From an uncultured Clostridia bacterium (GTDB lineage Bacteria > Bacillota > Clostridia > Christensenellales > Borkfalkiaceae): a stretch of DNA of 62,873 nucleotides. Numbering within the stretch: position 1 is the stretch's first letter; each line of letters starts with the position of its first letter. The notes below the pieces were generated by a model that saw only the letters and a program-made list of their open reading frames with translations, searched no databases and was not told the DNA's origin. This document shows, in pieces, positions 23,898 to 32,599 of this stretch. The DNA lies in contig CASEDP010000013.1 of NCBI GenBank assembly GCA_949286835.1, positions 1 through 62,873 on the forward strand, in the 5' to 3' direction. A program made the position numbers and the translations under genes.

Positions 23898-23906
23898 CCC
23901 CCCCCC
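23898..23906 (-). promoter_or_regulatory. G9 tract acting as the sigma factor ribosome site
   Basis: Nine consecutive Gs on the minus strand touch the sigma factor ATG. Length changes in this homopolymer would alter translation initiation strength or shift the upstream TTG frame, a possible phase-variation switch. Confidence 0.5.
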
Positions 23907-23914
23907 GTCTTTTC

Positions 23915-23962
23915 TCTTTTCAATATACAAGTAGGATTTTACCCCTTAAACGTTACAATATT
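23915..23962 (-). promoter_or_regulatory. Possible autoregulated ECF promoter
   Basis: On the minus strand TTGTAACGTTT is followed about 16 bases later by CTTGTAT, upstream of the sigma factor gene. TGxAAC-type -35 boxes are typical of ECF factors. The -10 is uncertain. Confidence 0.3.
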
Positions 23963-24026
23963 TTTAAAAATTTTTCCGAAAAAATTATATTGCCGCCCGC
24001 CGAATATGCCGCAATAAAATCAAAAA

Positions 24027-24053
24027 CGCGTCCCGACGGAAGGTCGGGACGCG
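24027..24053 (-). terminator. Terminator of the SGNH hydrolase gene
   Basis: CGCGTCCCGAC and GTCGGGACGCG form an 11-bp stem with a 5-nt loop; on the minus strand TTTTTGATTTT follows. Confidence 0.85.
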
Positions 24054-24065
24054 GCGTCAACATCT

Positions 24066-24674
24066 TTACATAAGGTGCTTTCTTATCGCTTTTATGGCGG
24101 TGTTTGCAATGAGATTGGAGCCCTTGAACGTCGGGTGTACGCCGTCCTCGGAATAGAGCGTATAGGAATTGCTCTCGCACAGACCGTTGAACATCTCGTC
24201 ATATGCCACAAACTCGTCGCACATCTCCACGCAGATGCGGTGAATTATCTCCAGCTCCTTGTTGAACAGGTTGCGCATACGCTTCTTGTCGGGCGCGGGA
24301 AGAAGGAACGGCTCCAGGAAGATGACGACTATGCCCGCCTCCTTGAGCATCGTTATCAGCCTTACAAGATCCCTTTCAAACTGCTTGAAGTTGAGCTCCT
24401 TGCCATACTTGAACTGGTGTATGGTGTTGTTTATGCCTATCATTATGACGACCGCGTCGGGCTGAAGGTCGATGACGTCGCGCTGAACCCTTGCGAGCAG
24501 GTCGCACACCTCGTTGCCCGAAATGCCCTTATTTATGAGCTCTATATCCATATCGGGATATATGGGGCGGAGCTTGTCGGCAAGCACCTTTACATAGCCG
24601 TTGCCGAGCGAGCTTTCGTCGCTCCTGTCCCTGTCGCAGTCGGTAATGGAATCACCGAAAAATACTATCTTCAT
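24066..24674 (-). CDS. SGNH/GDSL-family hydrolase
   Basis: A 202-residue lipase/esterase-fold enzyme. Block I has the nucleophile Ser in FFGDSITD (residues 5-12), block II the Gly in NKGISGNE, block III GINNT (about 80-84), and block V the catalytic Asp-His in DGVHP (about 178-182). There is no signal peptide, so it is cytosolic. The substrate is unknown; related proteins deacylate sugars or lipids. It starts at ATG 24674 behind GGGGGAAA and is a single gene with a TTGCGT - 17 bp - TAAAAT promoter at 24733-24761 and its own terminator. Confidence 0.82.
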   Translation of the reverse strand: MKIVFFGDSITDCDRDRSDESSLGNGYVKVLADKLRPIYPDMDIELINKGISGNEVCDLLARVQRDVIDLQPDAVVIMIGINNTIHQFKYGKELNFKQFERDLVRLITMLKEAGIVVIFLEPFLLPAPDKKRMRNLFNKELEIIHRICVEMCDEFVAYDEMFNGLCESNSYTLYSEDGVHPTFKGSNLIANTAIKAIRKHLM

Positions 24675-24732
24675 ACAATTTCCCCCTTTGGCGCCGCCGG
24701 CGCTTGACTTCTGTCACACAAATATCAAAGCT

Positions 24733-24761
24733 ATTTTAACACATTCGGCGGCATTACGCAA
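24733..24761 (-). promoter_or_regulatory. Promoter of the SGNH hydrolase gene
   Basis: Minus strand TTGCGT (24761-24756), 17-bp spacer, TAAAAT (24738-24733). Confidence 0.5.
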
Positions 24762-24811
24762 GCGTACTGTCAAAATTCTTATCAATATTTTCAAAAGAGT
24801 TAAATAATGCT

Positions 24812-24840
24812 TTGACAAAATTATTTTTTTATGCTATATT
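24812..24840 (+). promoter_or_regulatory. Promoter of tRNA-Ser
   Basis: TTGACA at 24812-24817, 17-bp spacer, TATATT at 24835-24840 with a TG extension (TGCTATATT). Confidence 0.8.
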
Positions 24841-24892
24841 GTTTTAGCGTTGAGAAAGACAGAGGCGTCTTTTCCCGACGAACATATGTTGA

Positions 24893-24984
24893 GCAGATGT
24901 ACCCAAGTGGCTCAAGGGGCTCCCCTGCTAAGGGAGTAGTGCGGGATAACTGCAGCGCGAGTTCAAATCTCGCCATCTGCGCCA
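24893..24984 (+). tRNA. tRNA-Ser (GCT anticodon)
   Basis: A 92-nt class II tRNA with acceptor GCAGATG/CATCTGC, a long variable arm (TAGTGCGGGATAACTGCAG region), anticodon GCT in loop TGCTAA, T-arm GTTCAAATC, discriminator G and encoded CCA. It is flanked by a good promoter and a terminator and stands alone. Confidence 0.95.
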
Positions 24985-24988
24985 TTAT

Positions 24989-25024
24989 AACCTAACCTCG
25001 GCGGTTAGGTTACTTTGTTTTTTA
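24989..25024 (+). terminator. Terminator of tRNA-Ser
   Basis: AACCTAACC and GGTTAGGTT form a 9-bp stem with a TCGGC loop, followed by ACTTTGTTTTTT. The gap 25025-25181 after it holds no gene I can support. Confidence 0.85.
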
Positions 25025-25181
25025 GCGTATCTTTTCAGCAGACAGTCCGATCTTTTTAAAAATCGCATTGAATTTATCCGCTGATATCTGCGCACTGTTG
25101 AAAATTCACAAAAGGTATGTCGCCACCGTTTTTCTGTCCGACGGAGGACGGGCGTCAATACGGCAGGCAAAAAATTATGCA

Positions 25182-25233
25182 ATAAAAAAATGCAGCGCGG
25201 CGCAGTTTTTAACTAAAAACTGCGCCGCGCTGC
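25182..25233 (-). terminator. Terminator of the flavodoxin-like gene
   Basis: A perfect 19-bp stem (25192-25210 with 25215-25233) and a 4-nt loop, followed on the minus strand by ATTTTTTTATTG. Confidence 0.9.
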
Positions 25234-25307
25234 GACTTTGATTTTATAATTTTTTCCATCGGAAAAGACGCCCAAAACGACGCGCCCCGGGCAGTGACGG
25301 TAAAAGG

Positions 25308-25853
25308 CTATACCGACCTGCCGAGCGAGTACGCGCGGGAAAGGGCGGGGTGACCCGCAATTTCGCCCTTTTCGGTGACGCCGCCCGCAAAGACGACGCC
25401 GCATAGAGAGCTGCGCCCGAAGCAATCCGTCCAGCCCGTTATGCCCTTAACCGTCCCGTCGACGGCGTTTTCGGCGTCGTCCGCAGCCGTTGCGAGCAGA
25501 TATATCTCGGTGAACTTGTAGTCGCCGTCATACAGCGGATTTGTCCTGTCGAGCAGAGTTTTAAGGTTGCCGCTCATTCCGTAGAAGTAGACGGGGGTTG
25601 CAAAGACAATGACATCCGCACCCTCCATCTTTTTAACTATCTGCGCGGCATAGTCGTGCATTACGCACTCCGTCGCGCCCTCCTTCTGACAGGCAAGGCA
25701 GCCGCGACAGAAGGATATCTGCCCGTCGGCAAGATAAACCTTTTCGACATCGTTTCCGCACTCCCTTGTGCCCTCTATGAAACTTTCGGCAAGCGCGTCC
25801 GAATTTCCGCCCTTGCGGCAGCTTGAGCATATTACGAGAATTTTCTTAGACAT
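25308..25853 (-). CDS. Flavodoxin-fold NAD(P)H-dependent oxidoreductase
   Basis: A 181-residue FMN-dependent reductase. The phosphate-binding loop is CSSCRKGGNSDALAESF (residues 9-25), and FATPVYFYGMSGNLKTLLDR (around 82-101) is the flavin-contact region typical of the family. A CRGCLACQ cluster (about 50-57), common in the iron-sulfur flavoprotein-like branch, suggests a possible cluster or redox thiols. ATG 25853 follows GGGGAGGAA. It is a single gene with a strong terminator. The electron acceptor is unknown. Confidence 0.82.
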   Translation of the reverse strand: MSKKILVICSSCRKGGNSDALAESFIEGTRECGNDVEKVYLADGQISFCRGCLACQKEGATECVMHDYAAQIVKKMEGADVIVFATPVYFYGMSGNLKTLLDRTNPLYDGDYKFTEIYLLATAADDAENAVDGTVKGITGWTDCFGRSSLCGVVFAGGVTEKGEIAGHPALSRAYSLGRSV

Positions 25854-25976
25854 AAGACAATTCCTCCCCTTTCGTGAATTTACACAACCATTGTAGCGCA
25901 GTCGGCACAAAAAAGCAATTGCCTTTTTAAGTTTTTGCGCAGTATGCGCACAATACTGCCCGCCGTTTCCGCAGAC

Positions 25977-28637
25977 TTACAGCGCACGGCGGCGCGCTCC
26001 GCTGCGACCGCCCGAGGGCTTGCGCGAAGCGCCGCCAAAGGCTTTGCCCCCGCCCGACATTTTCGCCCGCCTGCGCGCGGAATATGCGGCAAGAACCAGC
26101 TTATACCCCTCGGCAAAGGGCAGGATCGACGCCGACGCGCCCAACACCATAAGCCACTGACCCATTGTGGGATTTACGAGCCCGAAGAGCGGGGCGACGG
26201 GCGTCGCGCACAGCAATATGTTGACGGCAACCCCTGCCGCGAAGGTGACGAGCAGCACCCTGTTGGAAAGCATCCCCCTGCCGAATGCAGAGCCCCTTTC
26301 CGCGCGGACGTTGAAAGCGTGGAAGAGCTCCATTCCCGACAGCGTGAGAAACGCCATAGTCGTCGCCGCCACGTTGCCGCAGGAGAAGAGCGTTGCGGCG
26401 TAGACAGCCACCGTTACCCCCATAATATACAGCGACGAACACAGTATCGTAAAGAGCGAACCGCGCGAGAACAGCGCCCTTTCCGCGCGCACGGGCGGCG
26501 ACTGCATTGCGCCGAAATCCTCCCCCTCGGCGCCGAGCGCGAGCACGGGGAAACTGTCCGTCACGAGGTTTATCCACAACAGCAGCGTGGAGGGCAGAAA
26601 GTCATATTTAAAAAAGAATATCGTCGCCGCGAGTATGGCGAACACCTCCGCAAGGTTGGTGGACAGAAAGAACTGAATTGTCTTTCTGATATTGGAGGAG
26701 ATGCGCCTGCCCTCCCTTACCGCGGTGACTATCGTAGTGAAATTGTCGTCGGCAATGACCATATCGGCAACGCTTTTAGTGACGTCCGTTCCGCTTTTGC
26801 CCATTGCTATGCCGACATCCGCGCTCTTTACGGAGGGCGCGTCGTTGACGCCGTCGCCCGTCATTGCGACGACCTCTCCCGCCGCCTTTTTGAGCTTTAC
26901 TATTATGTTCTTGTGACGGGGCGAAACCCTTGCAAACACCCTTGCGCGCCGAACGGCGTCCTTGAGCTGAGGCTTGGTCATCGCGTCGAGTTCATCGCCC
27001 GTCACTACCTCGTCCCTGTTTTTTGCTATTCCCGCCTTTCGGGCTATGGCAAGCGCCGTTTCGGGGCTGTCGCCCGTTATCATTACCGTAGTTATTCCCG
27101 CCTGCCTGCACTTCTCAACGGCGCGGGCAACGCCGTCTTTCAGCCCGTCGCTCATTCCGCATACTCCGAGGAAGGTCAGCCCGTCTTCTGTGAGCTCGCC
27201 GCCGCGCTTATAGGCAAACGCCAGCACCCTTAAGGCATCCGCCGCCATAGAGCTGATGTGCGACCTGACCTCTTCTGTGACCGACCCGGTTATGCGGCGC
27301 TCGCCGTCGCCGAAGTCATAATGCGTGCAGAGGTCAAGCACGCGCTCCGGCGCGCCCTTGACGAGTATGAACTGCCCGTCACAAAATTCGGCGCGGACGG
27401 ACATCAGTTTCCTCTCGGACGTGAAGGCAATTTCGCCCGTCACTGAAAAGACATTCACATCCTCACCGCAGCCCGCGGCATAGCGTCTCAGCGCGACCTC
27501 CGTCGGGTCGCCGAAATAGAAGCCGTCCCTCTCCTTTACCCTGTTGCAAGCCGCCATACACCGCAACATATGCCCCGACGAACGGGGGTAGACTTCTTCT
27601 ACATTGAGCTCGTTGCGGGTGAGAGTACCCGTCTTGTCGGTGCAGATTGTGCTGCACCCGCCCAGTGTTTCCACGCACTTCAGTTTGCGGATTACGACGT
27701 TCTCCCTGCTCATATGCTGCACGCCCATTGCCATTATTACGGATTCTACGGCGGGCAGCCCTTCAGGTATGGCGGCTACGGCTACGGCGACAGCCGTCAT
27801 AAAGTTTTCGATTATCCCCGTACCGCGGAACGCCGCGCCGACTATAAAGATGATAGCCGCGACGGCAATGACAAATGCAGAGATTATCTTGCCGAGCCTG
27901 TTGAGAGCGCGCTCAAGCGGGGTTGCGCTCTTGCGGACATCCGTAAGCATTTCGGCAATGGCTCCGATTTCCGTATCCTTTCCCGTCGCGGTGACCACGC
28001 CTTCGCAGCTTCCGCCGACGACGTACGTCGAGGAGAAGAGCAGATTATACGCCGACGTATGCGTTATTCTCGTACCCGCCACAACACCGCACCGTTTTTC
28101 TACGCCCAGCGACTCTCCCGTGAGCGTCGCCTGGTCGCACCGCAGGGAATTTGCCGAGATTATGCGCATATCCGCCGGCACGACGTCGCCTTCCTCGAGG
28201 CAGACGATGTCGCCGACGACGAGGTTGGATGCATCTGTCCGGGCAATCTGCCCGTCACGCCTGACCTTTACCATGGGTGCGGACAGCCTTTTGAGCCCCT
28301 CTATCGCCCTGTCCGCCCGATAATGCTGCACCGTGCCGACGACGGCGTTGAGGAATATTATGCAGGTGATTATCGCCGTATCGACGACGTCCGAGCTCTC
28401 GCCCGAAAAGAGGGCGATTACCGCAGAGATTATCGCCGCGCCGATTAAAAGCAGCGTCATCACGTCGCCGAACTGCGATAAAAAAAGCGCGAATACCGAC
28501 GTCTTTTTGCCGCTTTCGAGCGTATTTTTGCCCATCTTTTCGAGGCGGGACGCCGCCTCCTCTTCGGATAGCCCGTCCGACGACGTACCCAGCCTTGCAA
28601 GGGCGAGCTGTTCGGGTATATCGGCATATTTCAACAT
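25977..28637 (-). CDS. P2A-type cation-transporting ATPase (calcium/manganese pump family)
   Basis: An 886-residue P-type ATPase. In order: an N-terminal cation-ATPase segment, TM1-2 (about 45-95), the actuator TGES (about 174-177), TM3-4 with AAIPEGLPAV, the phosphorylation site CTDKTGTLT (about 328-336), the nucleotide domain with KGAPERV, the hinge TGDGVNDAP, then TM5-10 including WINLVTDSFP. PEGLP in TM4 and N-x3-D in TM6 fit SERCA-like calcium or manganese pumps. It has an unusual basic tail rich in Gly, Ser and Arg after the last helix. ATG 28637 follows GGAG. A 9-bp inverted repeat lies in its leader. It is related to, but distinct from, the ATPase at 45971. Confidence 0.9.
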   Translation of the reverse strand: MLKYADIPEQLALARLGTSSDGLSEEEAASRLEKMGKNTLESGKKTSVFALFLSQFGDVMTLLLIGAAIISAVIALFSGESSDVVDTAIITCIIFLNAVVGTVQHYRADRAIEGLKRLSAPMVKVRRDGQIARTDASNLVVGDIVCLEEGDVVPADMRIISANSLRCDQATLTGESLGVEKRCGVVAGTRITHTSAYNLLFSSTYVVGGSCEGVVTATGKDTEIGAIAEMLTDVRKSATPLERALNRLGKIISAFVIAVAAIIFIVGAAFRGTGIIENFMTAVAVAVAAIPEGLPAVESVIMAMGVQHMSRENVVIRKLKCVETLGGCSTICTDKTGTLTRNELNVEEVYPRSSGHMLRCMAACNRVKERDGFYFGDPTEVALRRYAAGCGEDVNVFSVTGEIAFTSERKLMSVRAEFCDGQFILVKGAPERVLDLCTHYDFGDGERRITGSVTEEVRSHISSMAADALRVLAFAYKRGGELTEDGLTFLGVCGMSDGLKDGVARAVEKCRQAGITTVMITGDSPETALAIARKAGIAKNRDEVVTGDELDAMTKPQLKDAVRRARVFARVSPRHKNIIVKLKKAAGEVVAMTGDGVNDAPSVKSADVGIAMGKSGTDVTKSVADMVIADDNFTTIVTAVREGRRISSNIRKTIQFFLSTNLAEVFAILAATIFFFKYDFLPSTLLLWINLVTDSFPVLALGAEGEDFGAMQSPPVRAERALFSRGSLFTILCSSLYIMGVTVAVYAATLFSCGNVAATTMAFLTLSGMELFHAFNVRAERGSAFGRGMLSNRVLLVTFAAGVAVNILLCATPVAPLFGLVNPTMGQWLMVLGASASILPFAEGYKLVLAAYSARRRAKMSGGGKAFGGASRKPSGGRSGARRRAL

Positions 28638-28657
28638 AGCTGTACTCCGTTATGCGT

Positions 28658-28691
28658 TTTAAGGTGAAGAACTGCCTGTCTGCACCTTAAA
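28658..28691 (-). promoter_or_regulatory. Inverted repeat in the ATPase leader
   Basis: TTTAAGGTG (28658-28666) pairs perfectly with CACCTTAAA (28683-28691) across 16 bases, about 20 bases upstream of the start codon. No T-tract follows, so it may be an operator or a leader hairpin. Confidence 0.4.
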
Positions 28692-28763
28692 TTAACCTAT
28701 TACCGTCCGCCCGCTTTTATGCCTGAATGCACTGAAAAAGGACGGCGCGCGACAAAAGAAAAG

Positions 28764-28787
28764 CCCCGCTTCAGACCTGAAACGGGG
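28764..28787 (-). terminator. Terminator of the glycosyltransferase gene
   Basis: CCCCG-TTCAG pairs with CTGAA-CGGGG across a 2-nt loop with one mismatch; the minus strand continues CTTTTCTTTTG. Confidence 0.8.
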
Positions 28788-28827
28788 AATGTCCATTTGC
28801 GTTTATATATCTGTTGCCTTACGGGGT

Positions 28828-30015
28828 TCAGTCGTACAGCTCCGTGCCGTCCATAAGCTGAGGGAATTTCGTGCAGAGCAGCCCGAAGATGTAGCGCGCG
28901 CTCTTTTCCGCGCCGTAGTTTGCACGCTGGGCGAGCGCCGCCTGACGATAGGGTTCCAGCTTTTCGGGATGAGCGGCAAAATCCTCTATGAGGTCGACCG
29001 CCTTCATAACGTCGAATTCCTTTATGGCGCTGCCCACCCACTCGATATAGTACTTGCCTATCCACTTTTCTATGTTGGTGGCGTAGTGGGTTATGAGCTG
29101 AGGCACGCCGAAGAAACAGGGCTCCGCCATAAGGCTTGCGCCGCTTTTGCCACAGCTTAAATCGCAGGCGGCGATTACTTCCATAATGTTGTCGACCATT
29201 CCGAACGGTCTGAAAATCAACCTGCCCTTCGTCCTCTTTTGGGAGAGGTGATTGTAGAGCTGCTCATTTTTGCCGCATACGGTTATGAGATTTATGGGCA
29301 GGTCGCGGCGGATAATCTCCTCGCACATATCGTGCATTCTGCCGACGCCGTAGCCGCCGTCGGCGAGCAATACGGTGAACCTGTCCGCGTCCAAACCCAG
29401 CTTTTGGCGCAATTCCTGCTTGCTCTGCGTGATGTCGAACGCCTCCTTCCTGATGAGAAAAGGCACCTTTTTGAGATTGGACTTGTTGTAGCGCGATGAG
29501 TGCATTTCAAGGGCGCGCATATACCCCATTCCCGTGCTGACCAGCGTCAGGTCGCAGGGATAGCGGAAAAGCGTGTTTATCTTGCAGTCGGGGCAATACA
29601 TAACCGTGAGCGGACGGTCTTTCATCTTCATCGCGTAGTAGTTGGTAGCCCAGTGCGTGCTGACGACGAGGTCGGGCTTAAGTTCCGCCATATGCCTTAT
29701 TCCGCGGCGGGCGGCGCCGTAGCCTATGAACACCACCGCGCCCCAAGTGGAAAAGCCCGTGCCCCAGAAGTCCATATTGAAGGTGGCAAAGTGACCAAGC
29801 TTAGGGTTTATGTTGTAATTGAGCACGCTTCGGGTTAGGTGCTTTTCGTAGGCGATAAGCTTTTTGTCGCCCGTCTCGCTGAAAAATTGCGAGCGCACGA
29901 CCTCTACCCTGTCGCCGTAAAGCCTTTCAAATTCGTCCGCTATGCTGTTGAGCGGCATTATGTGTCCCAGCCCTGCCTCCGTATAGGGAAACACGACGCG
30001 CGGTTTGTTATCCAT
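28828..30015 (-). CDS. GT28-like glycosyltransferase (MurG/diacylglycerol glucosyltransferase type)
   Basis: A 395-residue GT-B enzyme. The N-terminal acceptor motif TEAGLGHIMPL (residues 12-22) matches the GxGH region of MurG and of diacylglycerol glucosyltransferases. The C-terminal donor domain has LLADGGYGVGRMH, ITVCGKNEQLY, FGMVDNIMEVIAACDLSCGKSGAS and a following PCFFGVPQLI, the usual sugar-nucleotide site. It may make glycolipids or process cell-wall lipid intermediates. There is no transmembrane helix; a peripheral membrane location is likely. ATG 30015 ends a leader of about 70 bases whose promoter sits inside two overlapping palindromes. Confidence 0.78.
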   Translation of the reverse strand: MDNKPRVVFPYTEAGLGHIMPLNSIADEFERLYGDRVEVVRSQFFSETGDKKLIAYEKHLTRSVLNYNINPKLGHFATFNMDFWGTGFSTWGAVVFIGYGAARRGIRHMAELKPDLVVSTHWATNYYAMKMKDRPLTVMYCPDCKINTLFRYPCDLTLVSTGMGYMRALEMHSSRYNKSNLKKVPFLIRKEAFDITQSKQELRQKLGLDADRFTVLLADGGYGVGRMHDMCEEIIRRDLPINLITVCGKNEQLYNHLSQKRTKGRLIFRPFGMVDNIMEVIAACDLSCGKSGASLMAEPCFFGVPQLITHYATNIEKWIGKYYIEWVGSAIKEFDVMKAVDLIEDFAAHPEKLEPYRQAALAQRANYGAEKSARYIFGLLCTKFPQLMDGTELYD

Positions 30016-30088
30016 TTTACACTCCGTACGGCGGCAAGCCGAGCCGCCCTATGTAAAGCGGAGAGTTTTCCCCCTCTCCCTGACTGAT

Positions 30089-30129
30089 ATTATATACCTT
30101 TTTTGACATTATAGTCAATAGTATTGACT
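30089..30129 (-). promoter_or_regulatory. Promoter embedded in overlapping palindromes (glycosyltransferase gene)
   Basis: Minus strand TTGACT (30118-30113), 18-bp spacer, TATAAT (30094-30089). The -35 is part of a perfect 17-bp palindrome AGTCAATA-G-TATTGACT (30113-30129) and of TTGAC-ATTATA-GTCAA (30103-30118). This suggests a repressor or activator operator; it begins exactly at the metH stop codon. Confidence 0.6.
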
Positions 30130-32513
30130 TAATTTACCGTTCTTTCGACCTCTTCGGCAAAGCGCACCGTCTCCATAGCGTCACGGCAGTATTTGTCCGC
30201 GCCTATCATCGCGGCATATTCCTCGTTGAGCACCGCGCCGCCGACGACCGTCTTTACCGAGGGGCACTCCCTCTTTATCAGCTCGACAGTCGCCTTCATA
30301 TTGGGCACGGTTGTGGTCATAAGGGCGCTCAGCCCGACGATTTCCGCGCCCGTGCGCCTGACTTCCGCAAGCACCTTTTCGGGGGGAACGTCCCTGCCGA
30401 GGTCATAGACCGTAAAGCCGTAATTGCGAAGGAGAGTTGCGACTATGTTCTTGCCGATGTCGTGTATGTCGCCCTTTACAGTGGCGATTACCACCTTTAC
30501 GCGCTTGGAGTTGTCCGAAGGATTGAGCCTTGCGCGCACCTCTTCGAACGCAGCCGACGCCGCCTCCGCGCTCATCAGGAGCTGGGGCAGAAATATCGTC
30601 TTGTTTTCAAAGCCCTTTCCCACCTCGTCGAGGGCGGGAATGACGTAGTTATCTATTACCTCAAGCGGTTTGATTTCCGCAAGCAATCTCTTTGCCTCTG
30701 AAGCGGCGACATCCTTAAGCCCCTTTATTACGGCATATTTGAGCCCGCCTTCCGACGGAGCGTCCGCCTTCGCCGCAATACGGGTGAGTGCGCCGCCCTC
30801 CACAGAGGAAGCAAATGCGATGTACTCCGCACAGCCCTTATCCCTGCCGCTGAGCGCCATATACGTTCTGTACGCCTTTTCGACCTCGTCCGAATAGGGA
30901 TTGTAAATTGCCGCCGACAGCCCTGACGCAAAAGCCATTACAAGGTAGGACGAGGTTATGAAATCTCTCTGCGGCAACCCGAACGATACGTTTGAAACGC
31001 CGAGAGAGGTGTTGCAGCCGAGGGTGCGGCGTATCTTTGAGAGCGACGACAGGGTGACGTTTGCCGCGTTGCCGTCTGCGGAGACGGCGGTAGCGAGCGT
31101 ATCGAAGATGAGGCGGTTTTTTTCTATGCCGTACTTTGCAGCCGTGCGGATGAGCTTTCTCGCTATGCGTACCCTGCCCTCCGCGCTGTCGGGTATGCCG
31201 TCCTCGTCGAGGGTGAGGCAGATTATCGCGCCGCCGTACTTTGCGGCGAGAGGAAACACCTCCCGCATACTCTCCCTCTTGCCGTTTACGGAGTTGATGA
31301 GCGGGCAACCGTTATACCGCCGCAGCGCCCTCTCCATTGCGACGGGGTGAGAGGTATCTATCTGCAAAGGCAGGTCGGTTACCGCCTGAATTTCTGAGAC
31401 GCACCTTTCGAGGACGGCGGGCTCGTCAATTTCGGGCAGCCCGACGTTGACGTCGAGCGCGTGCGCCCCGCGCTCCGCCTGCTTTACAGCCTCGCCCAGC
31501 ACATAGGAAAGCTCGCCCTCCTTCAGCGCCTCTTTCAGCCGCTTTTTGCCCGTGGGGTTTATCCTTTCGCCGATGAGCACGGGGGCGTCGCCGAAATATA
31601 CCGCGCGGGTATATGAGGAGATTACGGTAAGCTTTTTATTGCTTACGGGTACGGGACTGACGTCCGCGCACGCCGCCTTTAACTTTGATATATATTCGGG
31701 CGAAGTGCCGCAACAGCCGCCGACTACCCTCGCGCCGAGAGTGACGAGCTCCGCCATATCGCGCGCGAAGTCTGGCGCAGACAGCGAATATACCGTCTCG
31801 CCCTCCCTGTCCTCGGGGAGCCCGGCGTTGGGCTTTACGACTACGGGAACGGAGGCAACTTTAAGCATACGCTCCACCACGCCGCGCATCTCCGCGGGGG
31901 CAAGCGAACAGTTTATGCCGACCGCGTCGACGCCCAGCCCCTCCGCAATGGCGACAGCCGCCTCCGGCGAGGTGCCCGTCATTGTCTTTGCATCCGCGCC
32001 GAACACGAACGTGGCGATTACGGGCAGGGAACAGATTTCCTTTGCCGCAAGCACCGCCGCCTTGAGCTCGTAACAGTCGTTCATAGTCTCGACGACGACG
32101 AGATCTGCGCCCGCTTCAGCGCCAGCCTTTACCGTGCGCTTGAAAACATTGACCGCATCCTCGAAGTCGAGGTCGCCGAGAGGCTTTAAGAGCTTGCCCG
32201 TAGGACCTATGTCGAGCGCGACGAAGCGACCTTCAAACCCCTCCGAGGCGCGCCTTGCAATGCGGACCGCCGCGGAGACGACTTCCTCCGTCCTGTCGCC
32301 GAACTTGAGCGCATTTGCGCCGAAAGTGTTGGCGTAGATGACATCGCTCCCCGCCTCGAGATAGGCGCGGTGCACGGCGCAAACCGCCTCGGGACGGGAG
32401 ATATTCCATTCCTCGGGAAGTTCGCCCACGCCCAGCCCCATATTCTGAAGCTGAGTGCCCATTGCGCCGTCGAGATATATTATGTTGTCCTTCAATCGCT
32501 GTAAAAAAGTCAT
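30129..32513 (-). CDS. metH: Cobalamin-dependent methionine synthase, short form without reactivation domain
   Basis: A 794-residue enzyme that methylates homocysteine from methyltetrahydrofolate via cobalamin. Residues 1-285 are the zinc homocysteine domain (GAMGTQLQ, GINCS and GGCCGT supply the zinc ligands). About 305-560 is the pterin-binding barrel (GERINPTGKKR, DVNVGLPEIDE). About 580-670 is the helical cap. About 665-794 is the B12-binding Rossmann domain with DIHDIGKNIV (DxHxxG) and GLSALMTTT. The C-terminal SAM-binding reactivation domain is absent and encoded by the next gene upstream in the operon. It starts at ATG 32513. Confidence 0.93.
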   Translation of the reverse strand: MTFLQRLKDNIIYLDGAMGTQLQNMGLGVGELPEEWNISRPEAVCAVHRAYLEAGSDVIYANTFGANALKFGDRTEEVVSAAVRIARRASEGFEGRFVALDIGPTGKLLKPLGDLDFEDAVNVFKRTVKAGAEAGADLVVVETMNDCYELKAAVLAAKEICSLPVIATFVFGADAKTMTGTSPEAAVAIAEGLGVDAVGINCSLAPAEMRGVVERMLKVASVPVVVKPNAGLPEDREGETVYSLSAPDFARDMAELVTLGARVVGGCCGTSPEYISKLKAACADVSPVPVSNKKLTVISSYTRAVYFGDAPVLIGERINPTGKKRLKEALKEGELSYVLGEAVKQAERGAHALDVNVGLPEIDEPAVLERCVSEIQAVTDLPLQIDTSHPVAMERALRRYNGCPLINSVNGKRESMREVFPLAAKYGGAIICLTLDEDGIPDSAEGRVRIARKLIRTAAKYGIEKNRLIFDTLATAVSADGNAANVTLSSLSKIRRTLGCNTSLGVSNVSFGLPQRDFITSSYLVMAFASGLSAAIYNPYSDEVEKAYRTYMALSGRDKGCAEYIAFASSVEGGALTRIAAKADAPSEGGLKYAVIKGLKDVAASEAKRLLAEIKPLEVIDNYVIPALDEVGKGFENKTIFLPQLLMSAEAASAAFEEVRARLNPSDNSKRVKVVIATVKGDIHDIGKNIVATLLRNYGFTVYDLGRDVPPEKVLAEVRRTGAEIVGLSALMTTTVPNMKATVELIKRECPSVKTVVGGAVLNEEYAAMIGADKYCRDAMETVRFAEEVERTVN

Positions 32514-32599
32514 TAAAATTTTACCGTAAAGCCCTTAAAATTGCGTTCGTTCAAGCATATTGCGGCACCAATTGCCGGAGCGCGGGGAAAATTCCGCCC

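Noticed and set aside
24985..25182. Minus-strand 65-codon frame after tRNA-Ser
   Set aside because: It has no ribosome site, overlaps the tRNA terminator, and its residue mix is not convincing; at most a gene remnant.
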